This document shows, piece by piece, positions 8,476-14,754 of a stretch of DNA of 16,068 bases. The first letter of the stretch is position 1. Every line of letters starts with the position of its first letter. The notes below the pieces were generated by a model. That model was not told the DNA's origin. It was given only the letters and a program-made list of their open reading frames with translations, and searched no databases. This stretch comes from an uncultured Bacilli bacterium (GTDB taxonomy: Bacteria; Bacillota_I; Bacilli_A; RF39; UBA660). The stretch is from assembly GCA_947626425.1 (NCBI GenBank), contig CANQRX010000025.1, positions 1-16,068 on the forward strand, written 5' to 3'. The position numbers were made by a program, and so were the translations under genes.

Positions 8476-9118
8476 CGATACGATACCCAATTCCTTTAAT
8501 CGTCGTTATAATGTTAGTTTGAATTTTTTGGCGAATCCTTTTTAAGTAAACAGTCACGGTATGATCATCAACAATATTGCCCGTCCAATCCCATATTTTA
8601 TCGAGTAAGGTTTGGCGAAGGACAACGTGGTTTATATTGAGAAATAGTAAATGTAAAATTTTCAATTCTAATGATGTTAATTCAATTGGTTCGTTATTTT
8701 TATAAACAATCATTTTATTCATATCAAAACTAATATCTAATACTTTTTTTAAGCTAGATTTTTTTAAACGCATTAAAATTCGATTTACACGGGCGAGTAA
8801 TTCTTCGGGGCTAAAGGGTTTGGTTAAGTAATCTTCAACACCATTATTTAAGCTTTTGACAATTAAATCAACATCGTCTTTGGCGGTTAAAAACAGAGTG
8901 GGAATGTTTAGTTGTTTAATCCTTTTTAAAAACAAGTCTTCACCCGAACCATCCGGCAGCATTAAATCAAGGATTATTAAATCAACTTGGTTAGCATTTA
9001 AAAACTCAATGGTTTCTTTAATTGAGTTAGTTGAAGAAAGTTCATAGCCAGCATTGGCAAACGAATATTTTAAACCTTTAATAATTGTTAAGTTGTCTTC
9101 CACTAGTAAAATTTTCAT
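8465..9118 (-). CDS. OmpR/PhoB-family response regulator
   Basis: A 217-residue DNA-binding response regulator. The receiver domain (1-~115) shows the acidic pair E8/D9, phosphoacceptor Asp51 in ILDLMLPDG, Thr78 (LTAK) and Lys100 (LTKP). The C-terminal winged helix (about 125-215) has the typical ELTSLELKIL, recognition-helix VDDHTVTVYLKRIRQK and ending IKGIGYRI. ATG 9118 is preceded by GAGGTGA (9129-9123). The kinase gene overlaps its 3' end, so the pair is one operon. A good -10 with a poor -35 and upstream repeats of TTGTAAC suggest activator-dependent, possibly autoregulated expression. Its targets cannot be read from the window. Confidence 0.92.
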   Translation of the reverse strand: MKILLVEDNLTIIKGLKYSFANAGYELSSTNSIKETIEFLNANQVDLIILDLMLPDGSGEDLFLKRIKQLNIPTLFLTAKDDVDLIVKSLNNGVEDYLTKPFSPEELLARVNRILMRLKKSSLKKVLDISFDMNKMIVYKNNEPIELTSLELKILHLLFLNINHVVLRQTLLDKIWDWTGNIVDDHTVTVYLKRIRQKIQTNIITTIKGIGYRIDEK

Positions 9119-9138
9119 AAACTCACCTCACCACTTAT

Positions 9139-9144
9139 ATTATA
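9139..9144 (-). promoter_or_regulatory. -10 element of the two-component operon
   Basis: Minus-strand TATAAT at 9144-9139, 21 bases before the regulator's start codon. No hexamer resembling TTGACA lies 16-18 bases upstream, which fits a promoter needing an activator. Confidence 0.4.
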
Positions 9145-9199
9145 ACGAAAAAAAGATTAAACAGGCTAAAAACTTTCCTTAATAAGCATACTAATTAAA

Positions 9200-9218
9200 A
9201 GTTACAAGTAAGTTACAA
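9200..9218 (-). repeat. Direct repeat TTGTAACT, 11-bp period, possible response-regulator box
   Basis: Two copies of TTGTAACT (plus strand AGTTACAA at 9200-9207 and 9211-9218) recur with an 11-base period, one helical turn, as is usual for OmpR/PhoB-family binding sites. A weaker third element (TTGTAAA on the minus strand, 9234-9228) lies beside it inside the transporter terminator. The site is upstream of the regulator's -10 element. The binding role is inference. Confidence 0.4.
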
Positions 9219-9248
9219 AAAAAAGAATTTACAAGTTAATGCAAATTC
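9217..9248 (-). terminator. Rho-independent terminator of the transporter gene
   Basis: Minus-strand stem GAATTTGC / GTAAATTC (one G-U pair, 8-base loop) followed by eight T (9224-9217), starting 8 bases after the transporter stop codon. Confidence 0.75.
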
Positions 9249-9256
9249 TCATTTTG

Positions 9257-10723
9257 CTATATATATGTCATTAATGCAAAGATTAATACAAGAATTATTA
9301 GCATGGCTAATAAAAATTTCCATATATATTTAAACCATTTTTTATAAGGAATATTTAAGTAAGATAATCCAAATAATAAGAACATACTAACTGGTGTAAT
9401 AAAGGATACTAGTCCATATGTTGTAGTGTAAATTAAGTAAACAATATTGCCTTCTTTGCCTGCAAAGTTGCCTAAATAATAAGTTAATGAGAAACCTACA
9501 TATCCTAAATCACTGTTTAATAAGTTAACAATTAGGGCTTGGATGGTTTGAATAAATGGATTAAATGCTCCACCAACCATATTGCCTAGCCAATTAACAA
9601 TTGTTGGGAAGAATGGTGACCAGTATAATAATACAAATACTGTATAAATTAATACTAAATAAGTTATTGGTCGAACCATTTTTTTGAATCCTTCATAAGC
9701 ATCATTGAAAAATTCATTTGAGTTAAATTTTCCAAATAAGGCTACAAAAACAGTTAAAATGGCAATTACTACAGAATAATTAAATAAATACCAAGTACCA
9801 AATGCCGTAGCTAAGTCGTAACCCATGTTACTTAAGTTAGCTCCTAAAATTGCTTCAAAAATTGGAAAATTGCCAATTGATAAATTCATTAACCATTCGT
9901 GGAATTTATCAAAAATTTCTAAACCAAAACTTCCATTCCAATCTACAAAGCCAAGAATTGCAAAGATTAATAAAAGAATTAATACAATAACCATTGGCCA
10001 TGTTTTAGCTTTAGAATTTTTAGGTTGGTCTAAATAAACAGCATCAGTTTCTTCAACTTCTTTTAATTTTTTATCAAAACCGTGTTTTTTTAAATAACGA
10101 ATATTAAAGACACTGTAAATGATAAATGTTAATAAAAGTATACCAGCACGCGCTAATAATAAAGTTTTAACTGTTATTTCAGCACCACCATAGTTACCTA
10201 AATAATTTAGATAAGCTAACATTCCTTCGCTTCCATAAGTTGCTCCTAAAATTCCCACGAACATTGCACCAAATGTGGAAATGAATATTCCTAACTTATT
10301 AAAATTCATTTTTCGCAAAACATGAATTAAAAAGGGAATAAATGTTAAAACAATATAATCATTGTTTAAAACTGATGATAGTAAAGCAATTAAAAATGAT
10401 ACAACAATTGCAAAACCAATTTCTTTTTTCTTACCAAACTTGGCAACCTTATTAACAAGATTTTTATAAGCATCAGTATGAGATGCAACCCCGTAAAAGA
10501 TTCCTACAAATGCTAAATAAACAATTTGTAAAGAAAAGTTTTGTAAGGCGTAAGCTATTCCATAAAATATATGAACTAAACCGATTCTTTCTCTTGTTCC
10601 CATGGTAAATTCAGCACCAGTCGAATAACTTCCATTAGGAATAATCCATGTAAGAGCAATGACCACTAATAAAGTTAATGAAACAATCTTTGCTAAGTCA
10701 TGTTCTTTAAATAATTTCTTCAT
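9257..10723 (-). CDS. Ion-transporter superfamily permease (YfcC/DcuC-like)
   Basis: A 488-residue integral membrane protein with roughly 11-12 hydrophobic segments (for example about 13-29, 47-80, 102-120, 145-163, 187-207, 242-260, 310-330, 352-370, 435-453 and 466-486). The conserved Asn-Asn-Asp (120-122) sits at a break between helices, as in the IT superfamily (YfcC, C4-dicarboxylate carrier, NhaD/ArsB-like proteins), and a GATYGSEG stretch (160-167) lies in the first half. A long charged cytosolic loop (about 208-240) divides the two halves. It probably moves an organic anion or amino-acid-like solute with an ion gradient; the substrate cannot be inferred. ATG 10723 has GGAGGA at 10741-10736 with a rather long 12-base spacing. 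It is flanked by its own promoter and terminator and so is monocistronic. Confidence 0.75.
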   Translation of the reverse strand: MKKLFKEHDLAKIVSLTLLVVIALTWIIPNGSYSTGAEFTMGTRERIGLVHIFYGIAYALQNFSLQIVYLAFVGIFYGVASHTDAYKNLVNKVAKFGKKKEIGFAIVVSFLIALLSSVLNNDYIVLTFIPFLIHVLRKMNFNKLGIFISTFGAMFVGILGATYGSEGMLAYLNYLGNYGGAEITVKTLLLARAGILLLTFIIYSVFNIRYLKKHGFDKKLKEVEETDAVYLDQPKNSKAKTWPMVIVLILLLIFAILGFVDWNGSFGLEIFDKFHEWLMNLSIGNFPIFEAILGANLSNMGYDLATAFGTWYLFNYSVVIAILTVFVALFGKFNSNEFFNDAYEGFKKMVRPITYLVLIYTVFVLLYWSPFFPTIVNWLGNMVGGAFNPFIQTIQALIVNLLNSDLGYVGFSLTYYLGNFAGKEGNIVYLIYTTTYGLVSFITPVSMFLLFGLSYLNIPYKKWFKYIWKFLLAMLIILVLIFALMTYI

Positions 10724-10749
10724 CTTTTTCTTTTTCCTCCTCCAACTAA

Positions 10750-10758
10750 ATTATAGCA
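10750..10758 (-). promoter_or_regulatory. Extended -10 promoter of the transporter gene
   Basis: Minus-strand TGCTATAAT (10758-10750) is a perfect extended -10. The -35 region is only a T run, which fits an extended -10 promoter. It lies 26 bases before the start codon. Confidence 0.6.
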
Positions 10759-10771
10759 CAAGAAAAAGGCG

Positions 10772-10804
10772 AAAAAAAAGAATTTTTCACGTATTTTATG
10801 TGAA
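10772..10804 (-). terminator. Probable rho-independent terminator of the alarmone synthetase gene
   Basis: Minus-strand stem TTCAC / GTGAA (10804-10800 with 10790-10786), extendable imperfectly with flanking A/T pairs, then eight T (10779-10772). It is a weaker stem than the other terminators in the window. Confidence 0.5.
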
Positions 10805-10865
10805 TTTTCGATGAAAAAAGACATTTTAGTTATTTTTGTTATTAAAATTCAAAATTTAAGCATTT

Positions 10866-11483
10866 TTAAAGGTTTTCTTGGTAACTATTCATTATCTTAT
10901 TTAATTGATACATTTTTTTATCCATTTCTTTAATATCTTTTGCATAATTTTGGATAGCTTCACTGACATCGGCGGGAATTTCATTGGGAAATTTATACCG
11001 AATTTTGTGATCAAGGCTTGCCCAAAAATCCATGGCAATTGTCCGAATTTGAATTTCAGCTTCCACATATTCAACATGGTTTTCTAAATAAATAGGAACT
11101 AACACAATTAAGTGATAAGAAGTATAACCACTTTCTTTTGGATTTGCTATATAATCTTTTCGTTTTTTAATAATGATATTATGAGAATTATTAATTGTTG
11201 ATACAATGTCATAAACATCACTTAAAAAAGATACAACAATTCGTAAGCCTACCACATCCGGAACATGAAGCAAAATATTTCGTTCCGTATATAATAAATT
11301 TTTTTCTTCTAATTTATGACGAATACTTTTTTCAGTTTTTATTCTGGATTTAATATGTTCAACCGGATTATAACCATGGCGATGAGAAAAATCTTCTAAT
11401 AAAATCCCAACTTCTGTTTCAAGCATTTTTAAAGCATATTGATATTTAATAAAACTTACCGAGTTTTCTTCCAAAGTTTTCAT
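10866..11483 (-). CDS. relQ: RelQ-type small alarmone synthetase, (p)ppGpp synthesis
   Basis: A 205-residue cytosolic GTP pyrophosphokinase with only the synthetase domain, the usual size of RelQ/YjbM proteins (~210 aa). No hydrolase, TGS or ACT domain is present. Motifs: PDVVGLRI with Asp76 and Arg81, KKRKDYI (106-112), KESGYTSYHL (116-125), the G-loop/base-stacking region, and EIQIRTIAMDFWASLDHKIRY with Glu143 as the probable catalytic base. The product would transfer pyrophosphate from ATP to GDP or GTP. I place the start at ATG 11483, behind GAGAGGA. The in-frame GTG at 11531 falls at the predicted transcription start of the TTGACA/TACAAT promoter, so it has no leader and its added residues match nothing in the family. 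A TTG at codon 4 would have better ribosome-site spacing and is an alternative. The gene is monocistronic. Confidence 0.9.
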   Translation of the reverse strand: MKTLEENSVSFIKYQYALKMLETEVGILLEDFSHRHGYNPVEHIKSRIKTEKSIRHKLEEKNLLYTERNILLHVPDVVGLRIVVSFLSDVYDIVSTINNSHNIIIKKRKDYIANPKESGYTSYHLIVLVPIYLENHVEYVEAEIQIRTIAMDFWASLDHKIRYKFPNEIPADVSEAIQNYAKDIKEMDKKMYQLNKIMNSYQENL

Positions 11484-11537
11484 TCCTCTCTTTCTAAAGA
11501 CAAAAAAAGCAATACATAAAGTACTACTCACAAATAA

Positions 11538-11566
11538 ATTGTATCAAAAAAATTAAGGTTTGTCAA
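11538..11566 (-). promoter_or_regulatory. Strong promoter of the relQ gene
   Basis: Minus-strand TTGACA (11566-11561), exactly 17 bases, TACAAT (11543-11538). The predicted start point near 11531 leaves a ~48-base leader and decides the relQ start codon. It lies just after the stop of the surface-protein gene, for which I see no terminator. Confidence 0.75.
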
Positions 11567-11577
11567 AAATGGCAGAG

Positions 11578-12923
11578 TTACTCACCTAGTGCTAAAGTGT
11601 AGGGTTTGCTTGAAGTTCCTTCTCCTCCGGTAATTTTGATATTCGCTTTCAAATACATTACGGGAAAAACAACACCAGCTTCATACATATACTCATCAGC
11701 ATATGCACAATAAATATCACCGGAATTATCAATATAAAACACGTAAAAAGCTCCATAAGACCTTGGTGTGGGAGTTATTGTCCAAGTCCTTGAATAATAT
11801 AGCCAATCGTTTTCATAACAATCACTACTCCAACTATACATTGATCTTTCTAAACAGTTATTTCTATTTTTTAATTGGCCTCCACTCGTAGCAAAACCGT
11901 AATCACTGGGATAAATTAAGCCTACTTTACCGGTCCACTTTGTTGTTCGTTCTACAGTATCATTACAATTATTCGCATAAGAACCAGTAGCAGAGCATAT
12001 TTTTCCATGATTTGAACTTCGTTCGGCATCATACATATATCTTGGGTTTATTAAATTACTATAATTAGTAGTATAACTATTATCATCAAATGGTTTATCC
12101 ATTGTTCCGGTGTTCCATACCACTGTTTCAATCATACTTTGAGCTGTTTCATTGAATTTTTGAAAAAAACTGCCATTTAAGTAATTCATTAAATCGGCTT
12201 GACTCCATTCGTTTACTCCATTGCCTTGATTTACTCCAGATTCTGATCTATCCCATACTTCAGCTGAACCAAGGCTGTCTTTTTTTCTTATCTTTAATAA
12301 TTTTTCGTTTTTTCCATCAGCGGTTGTAATATTATCCATTAAACCGATAATCCGCCATGTTTCACAAGTACTACTACTTTGGGTTGCTCCTTCTTGACAG
12401 TTAAAATATATATAATTATCGGGATTAGAGCCAATAAACCTTACGTTATTATCATTACCATTTTGTTCATATACTATTTGGTCAGCATATCGCCAATCAC
12501 TCACTTTATTAAATAAAAATTGCGTGATTTCTTTATTCTCACTTGATAATTCATTACTTACAAAATAAAGAGTACATTTGGTTTTGGGTTTTGTTAGATT
12601 TCTAATTTTAAATTCCCAATTGGTATTATCCCAATAGCCTTCTGCGTCATTCCCACATTCAGCTCGATCAAAACTTATATTTTGATCCTTTTGAGGTATT
12701 TCTGTAACGTCTTTATCATCTAATTTAACCGCGATGATTGAGACATCACCACTGTTAACTTGTATTTTGCCATTCATTATTGGAAAACTTTCGGTAACTT
12801 GGTATTTTCCTAAACTTTTATTTAGTAGATACCCCCCCCCCCTAGGGCTACTAATCCTACCATACTTCCTATTATAATTTTTGTTTTTTTCCTGGTTTTT
12901 AGCTTATAATTTTCAATTTTCAT
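11578..12923 (-). CDS. Predicted phase-variable surface protein, frame-shifted (OFF) at an 11-G tract
   Basis: The natural start is ATG 12923, behind GGAAGG and a strong promoter. Codons 1-27 give a Lys/Arg-rich start (MKIENYKLKTRKKTK) and a hydrophobic segment (IIIGSMVGLVAL) that runs into 11 G at 12842-12832. With 11 G the frame reaches TAA at 12824-12822 after 33 residues. With 9 or 12 G it joins the open frame (YLLNKSLGKYQV...) down to 11578, giving ~448 residues for 12 G. The main frame is intact from 12831; an ATG at 12777 lies in it but has no ribosome site. The body has nine Cys and aligns with the 14755-16068 protein at CETWRIIGLMD, NEWSQADLM, WNTG, VGLIYPSDYG, NDWL, WTITPTP and a C-terminal YLKANIKITGG. 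The later part resembles surface paralogues with a sulfatase-modifying/C-type-lectin-like (DUF6273-like) fold; function unknown. The N-terminus should anchor it outside the cell. Confidence 0.85.
12832..12842 (-). repeat. Homopolymeric tract of 11 G in the coding strand (slipped-strand switch)
   Basis: Eleven consecutive C on the plus strand at 12832-12842, in otherwise AT-rich DNA, inside the signal-anchor codons of the surface protein. The lengths that keep the frame are multiples of three, so the sequence as given is OFF. The paralogue at the window end has a tract in the same place. Confidence 0.95.
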
Positions 12924-12953
12924 TTTTCTTTTTCCTTCCTATTTTCTACTAAA

Positions 12954-12982
12954 ATTATAAGTTAATACCCTTCTTTTTTCAA
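12954..12982 (-). promoter_or_regulatory. Promoter of the phase-variable surface-protein gene
   Basis: Minus-strand TTGAAA (12982-12977), 17-base spacer, TATAAT (12959-12954), followed by the GGAAGG ribosome site and ATG 12923. Its presence supports the upstream start codon rather than the internal ATG at 12777. Confidence 0.7.
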
Positions 12983-12997
12983 GAGGTTTTGCATCTT

Positions 12998-13023
12998 AAA
13001 AAATCTAGGATTTTTATCCTAGA
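12998..13023 (-). terminator. Rho-independent terminator overlapping a stop codon
   Basis: Perfect 8-base stem TCTAGGAT / ATCCTAGA with a 4-base loop and six T (13003-12998). The 5' arm contains the TAG stop (13021-13019) of the AAA/PD-(D/E)XK gene. It lies about 15 bases before the -35 of the next gene, so the two units are insulated. Confidence 0.85.
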
Positions 13024-14698
13024 CAATTTCTTCCAATTTTAAACATTCATGGCGACTATATATTGCTACATACTTACGACAACTTCCAAGTCTTTCATCT
13101 TCGGCATATCTTTTGACTTGTTCTGTTCCTTCATTTAATTTTTCCATTATTTTCTTTTCACTTAATTCTTCTTTTTTAAGATATTTTAATTCTATTATTA
13201 TATTATCTTTAACTAATTCACTTTTCTTTCGTAAATATATATCTATATAACCATTATTACTTACTTGTTCATCACTTACAAAATAATATTCATTATTAAT
13301 TAAAAGGGTAAACATTACAATCTTGATTATTAATTCATTCATTTGCATATAATCACGATTATCCATTTTTTCTAAGATTTCACTTGTATAATTACATAAG
13401 TTATTTATGGTTCCTTTAGTTATAATTTCATCGAAAATTTCCTCTATCTTTTTACTATCATATTTTATATCAATTTCATTTAATTTATAAATAAAATAAT
13501 TACCATAGACTTCTTTCATTACCTGATTTGGTATTTTAAAAAAGTAACCACCATACTTATCAGGTTCGATTGTTAAATCGCCAAAGTAATATAATAAACT
13601 TATAATATCATTTCGATCAAAATCAATTTCTAAATCAAAACTTCTTTTTAATTTTCCCCTAACTTGATCATTTAAGAGTATTTCTTCTAGTAATTCTTTA
13701 GTATAGGGATTATGTTTTAATTCGATTAAATTGCCTACTTTACCTCGATTAAAGACAATATTATCATCCATTATTTCTTCAGGCATTTCCTTATATCTTA
13801 CATAATAATCTAATAAATACACTACTAAAGTAGCATTAAAGATTTTTTCTTTTGCTTTTTTATTAAATAAATAACCATCATAGTTTTCTAACATGACATT
13901 ATATATTTCTTCTTCATCTTCTTTTGATACATAATCATTTAATAATTTTTTTACCTCTTCATGCGTTAAACCTATCATACTATTAAATTCTAAGTCTGTT
14001 GATAAATTAGTTGCGATATTAAAACCAGTTGTCATACTATTTAAAGTTATTGGACAAATTCCGGTCGCAAAAAAGCGATCAATTACTCCTAAACCAATAT
14101 ATTCTTTTAATACGGCATAGAAAGCTTTTACAAATCCACCATTTCCAACTGCACTTTTAAAGCGGTCTGCTTCGCCTTCTAATATCGCATTGGTAAAATT
14201 ATCATATTCATCAATTAAAATATAAAGTTTATGATCTAATTTCAAACCTTTAAAATAACTTAAAAAATATTTAATTATCAACGAAACACTTTTATTTTCA
14301 TCTATATTATATTTTAAATTATAATTGTCACATAAATTATTAATTCCTGTTATTATGCATCCTTTAAATTCCTCTTCTATTTCTTTTTTATTTTTGTCCC
14401 CAGTTGTTAGTCCTGAAAAATCAAACTTTAAGACATAATAATTATTTTTATTTTTTGTCGGATTAGCATATACATATGTTTCTTTAAACAAGCTTTCAAA
14501 CAAATCTTTACTATTTAGGTCATAATAATAAAACATCATACTCGTAAATAAACTTTTTCCAAATCTTCCTGGTCTTAAATACATTAAAGTATCCTTATTA
14601 TTTTCTAGTTTTTCTAAATACATTGTTTTATCTACATAATAACAATTTTTTTCAATTAATTCTTTGAAATTATTTTTTCCATATGGTATTTCTTTCAT
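13019..14698 (-). CDS. AAA-ATPase-like / PD-(D/E)XK nuclease-like fusion protein, divergent member
   Basis: A 559-residue protein of the same architecture as the tandem genes at 1-3919 but clearly divergent. RPGRFGKS at 42-49 is the P-loop variant, ILIDEYDNF at 160-168 is Walker B (D163/E164), and the nuclease-like domain carries YIDIYLR (484-490, D486) and IIELKYLK (501-508, E503 and K505). The N-terminal opening (MKEIPYGKNNFKELIEKNCYYVDKT) shares the layout of the other copies. No secretion signal is visible, so it is probably cytosolic. ATG 14698 follows GGAGGG (14710-14705). It has its own promoter and terminator and sits between the two poly-G surface-protein genes. It belongs to a different branch from the mosaic trio and shows no shared DNA block with it. 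Family function is unknown. Confidence 0.82.
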   Translation of the reverse strand: MKEIPYGKNNFKELIEKNCYYVDKTMYLEKLENNKDTLMYLRPGRFGKSLFTSMMFYYYDLNSKDLFESLFKETYVYANPTKNKNNYYVLKFDFSGLTTGDKNKKEIEEEFKGCIITGINNLCDNYNLKYNIDENKSVSLIIKYFLSYFKGLKLDHKLYILIDEYDNFTNAILEGEADRFKSAVGNGGFVKAFYAVLKEYIGLGVIDRFFATGICPITLNSMTTGFNIATNLSTDLEFNSMIGLTHEEVKKLLNDYVSKEDEEEIYNVMLENYDGYLFNKKAKEKIFNATLVVYLLDYYVRYKEMPEEIMDDNIVFNRGKVGNLIELKHNPYTKELLEEILLNDQVRGKLKRSFDLEIDFDRNDIISLLYYFGDLTIEPDKYGGYFFKIPNQVMKEVYGNYFIYKLNEIDIKYDSKKIEEIFDEIITKGTINNLCNYTSEILEKMDNRDYMQMNELIIKIVMFTLLINNEYYFVSDEQVSNNGYIDIYLRKKSELVKDNIIIELKYLKKEELSEKKIMEKLNEGTEQVKRYAEDERLGSCRKYVAIYSRHECLKLEEIV

Positions 14699-14719
14699 TT
14701 AGTTCCCTCCTTGTTTTTC

Positions 14720-14748
14720 ATTATATAGATTTTTATAGGGAAACGCAA
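14720..14748 (-). promoter_or_regulatory. Predicted promoter of the divergent AAA/PD-(D/E)XK gene
   Basis: Minus-strand TTGCGT (14748-14743), 17-base spacer, TATAAT (14725-14720), in the 56-base gap after the upstream surface-protein stop. No terminator for that gene is visible, so some read-through is also possible. Confidence 0.55.
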
Positions 14749-14754
14749 GGCTCA

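Noticed and set aside
8476..8490. TTG start at 8490 for the histidine kinase
   Set aside because: The only SD-like sequence touches the TTG directly, leaving no spacing. ATG 8475 begins with a usual short Lys/Asn-rich cytosolic end before TM1.
11484..11531. Upstream GTG start (11531) for the alarmone synthetase
   Set aside because: It coincides with the predicted transcription start of the TTGACA/TACAAT promoter and has no ribosome site. ATG 11483 gives the normal family length.
12775..12777. Internal ATG at 12777 as the true start of the surface protein
   Set aside because: It has no ribosome site, would give a protein without an export signal, and lies downstream of 18 codons that are in frame and conserved in the paralogue. 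A proper promoter, ribosome site and membrane segment exist at ATG 12923.
12832..12842. The frame break as a plain sequencing error or dead pseudogene
   Set aside because: An error of one G cannot be excluded from one sequence. However, the paralogue has the same tract in the same place and the frame on both sides is clean, so a length-variable switch explains it better than decay.
13019..14698. Assigning the AAA/PD-(D/E)XK proteins to a known antiphage defence system
   Set aside because: The architecture is compatible with nucleic-acid processing, but I know no established defence system defined by it, and no other defence gene is present in the window.
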